This document shows positions 8,635 through 8,839 of a DNA stretch of 8,839 nt, in pieces (within the stretch, counting starts at the first letter, position 1; every line of letters begins with the position of its first letter). The stretch is from an uncultured Burkholderiales bacterium. GTDB lineage: Bacteria; Pseudomonadota; Gammaproteobacteria; Burkholderiales; Burkholderiaceae_D. The stretch lies in NCBI GenBank assembly GCA_903904635.1, contig CAIVDH010000387.1:1-8839 (forward strand), given 5' to 3'. The notes beneath the pieces were generated by a model that saw only the letters and a program-made list of their open reading frames with translations, was not told where the DNA came from and made no database searches. The translations under genes were made by a program, and so were the position numbers.

Positions 8635-8716
8635 GAGCGGCGTACATTTCACTAATCTTGGTTCTGGAACTCATGATTTTGTATGCTTCAGTAAAATTTT
8701 TTTCAGGTGTTTAACG

Positions 8717-8817
8717 AAAGACACTAGATTCCGGCCTGCGCCGGAATGACGGTAGTAAATTTTAGGTCATCTCAACACCACTCGCCGTCCCAGCGTAGGC
8801 TGGGACCCAGTGTCTTT
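8717..8817. repeat. REPIN-like element: two inverted palindromes with matching ends
   Basis: The outer ends are a perfect 9-bp inverted repeat: AAAGACACT (8717-8725) and AGTGTCTTT (8809-8817). Inside each end sits a perfect 8-bp palindromic hairpin with a 4-nt loop: ATTCCGGC/GCCGGAAT (8728-8735, 8740-8747) and GTCCCAGC/GCTGGGAC (8787-8794, 8799-8806). The two halves are inverted relatives of one short repeat, the architecture of REP doublets (REPINs). Similar ATTCC-rich palindromes are dispersed in many proteobacterial genomes; such elements are usually moved in trans. No transposase is in the window. Confidence 0.7.
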
Positions 8818-8839
8818 ACTTGCACATGGCAAATCTGCC

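Larger units (their letters stand above)
8492..8839. other. Non-coding tail after ispB, repeat-bearing
   Basis: I see no credible gene or tRNA in this stretch of 348 nt. It holds two related paired-palindrome elements, a possible terminator within the first, and an unremarkable AT-rich stretch between them (about 8640-8715). Confidence 0.7.

Noticed and set aside
8528..8817. A CRISPR array
   Set aside because: The repeats are palindromic, occur in inverted pairs, diverge from each other and lack regular unique spacers, so they do not fit CRISPR architecture.
8492..8839. A possible tRNA or small RNA gene after ispB
   Set aside because: No cloverleaf, TTCGA-type T-arm or promoter-terminator pair could be found. 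The palindromes here are better explained as dispersed repeats.

Overview
The window looks like an ordinary chromosomal housekeeping region of a betaproteobacterium, most likely order Burkholderiales and plausibly near Oxalobacteraceae. This rests on the gene order ispB / rplU-rpmA-obgE-proB / CNP1-like-rppH / proS / lytic transglycosylase / TPR protein, and on the CNP1-like gene between rppH and proB. The assignment is inferred from recalled synteny, not from a database search.

Layout, left to right. (1) A minus-strand set reads leftward from about 2975: proS (prolyl-tRNA synthetase), then 1 nt later a secreted GH23-type lytic transglycosylase, then 50 nt later a secreted TPR protein that runs off the left edge. 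(2) Diverging from proS is a plus-strand pair, rppH (RNA 5' pyrophosphohydrolase) and a CNP1-like periplasmic protein, whose genes overlap by 4 nt. (3) After a short AT-rich convergent spacer comes the minus-strand operon rplU-rpmA-obgE-proB, read right to left: ribosomal proteins L21 and L27, the ribosome-assembly GTPase Obg, and glutamate 5-kinase. A strong hairpin with a T-tract lies inside this operon, between rpmA and obgE. (4) A 235-nt divergent control region holds a near-consensus sigma-70 promoter for rplU, a perfect -10 box for ispB, and two tandem hairpins. (5) ispB (long-chain polyprenyl diphosphate synthase) reads rightward from a GTG start. (6) The last 348 nt carry no gene. They hold two related elements of about 100 bp, each a pair of inverted short palindromes; one copy is well preserved and one is decayed.

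Together the genes serve translation and ribosome assembly (proS, rplU, rpmA, obgE), mRNA 5'-end turnover (rppH), proline synthesis (proB), the quinone side chain (ispB) and envelope upkeep (lytic transglycosylase and two secreted proteins of unknown role). All conserved genes have intact reading frames and the expected motifs. I see no defence system, CRISPR array, prophage, transposase or RNA gene, and nothing that amounts to an undescribed system. The points most worth a second look are regulatory and repeat-related: the terminator-like hairpin inside the operon, the hairpin overlapping the rplU -35 box, the paired-palindrome elements after ispB, and the odd Ala-rich tail of the truncated TPR protein.
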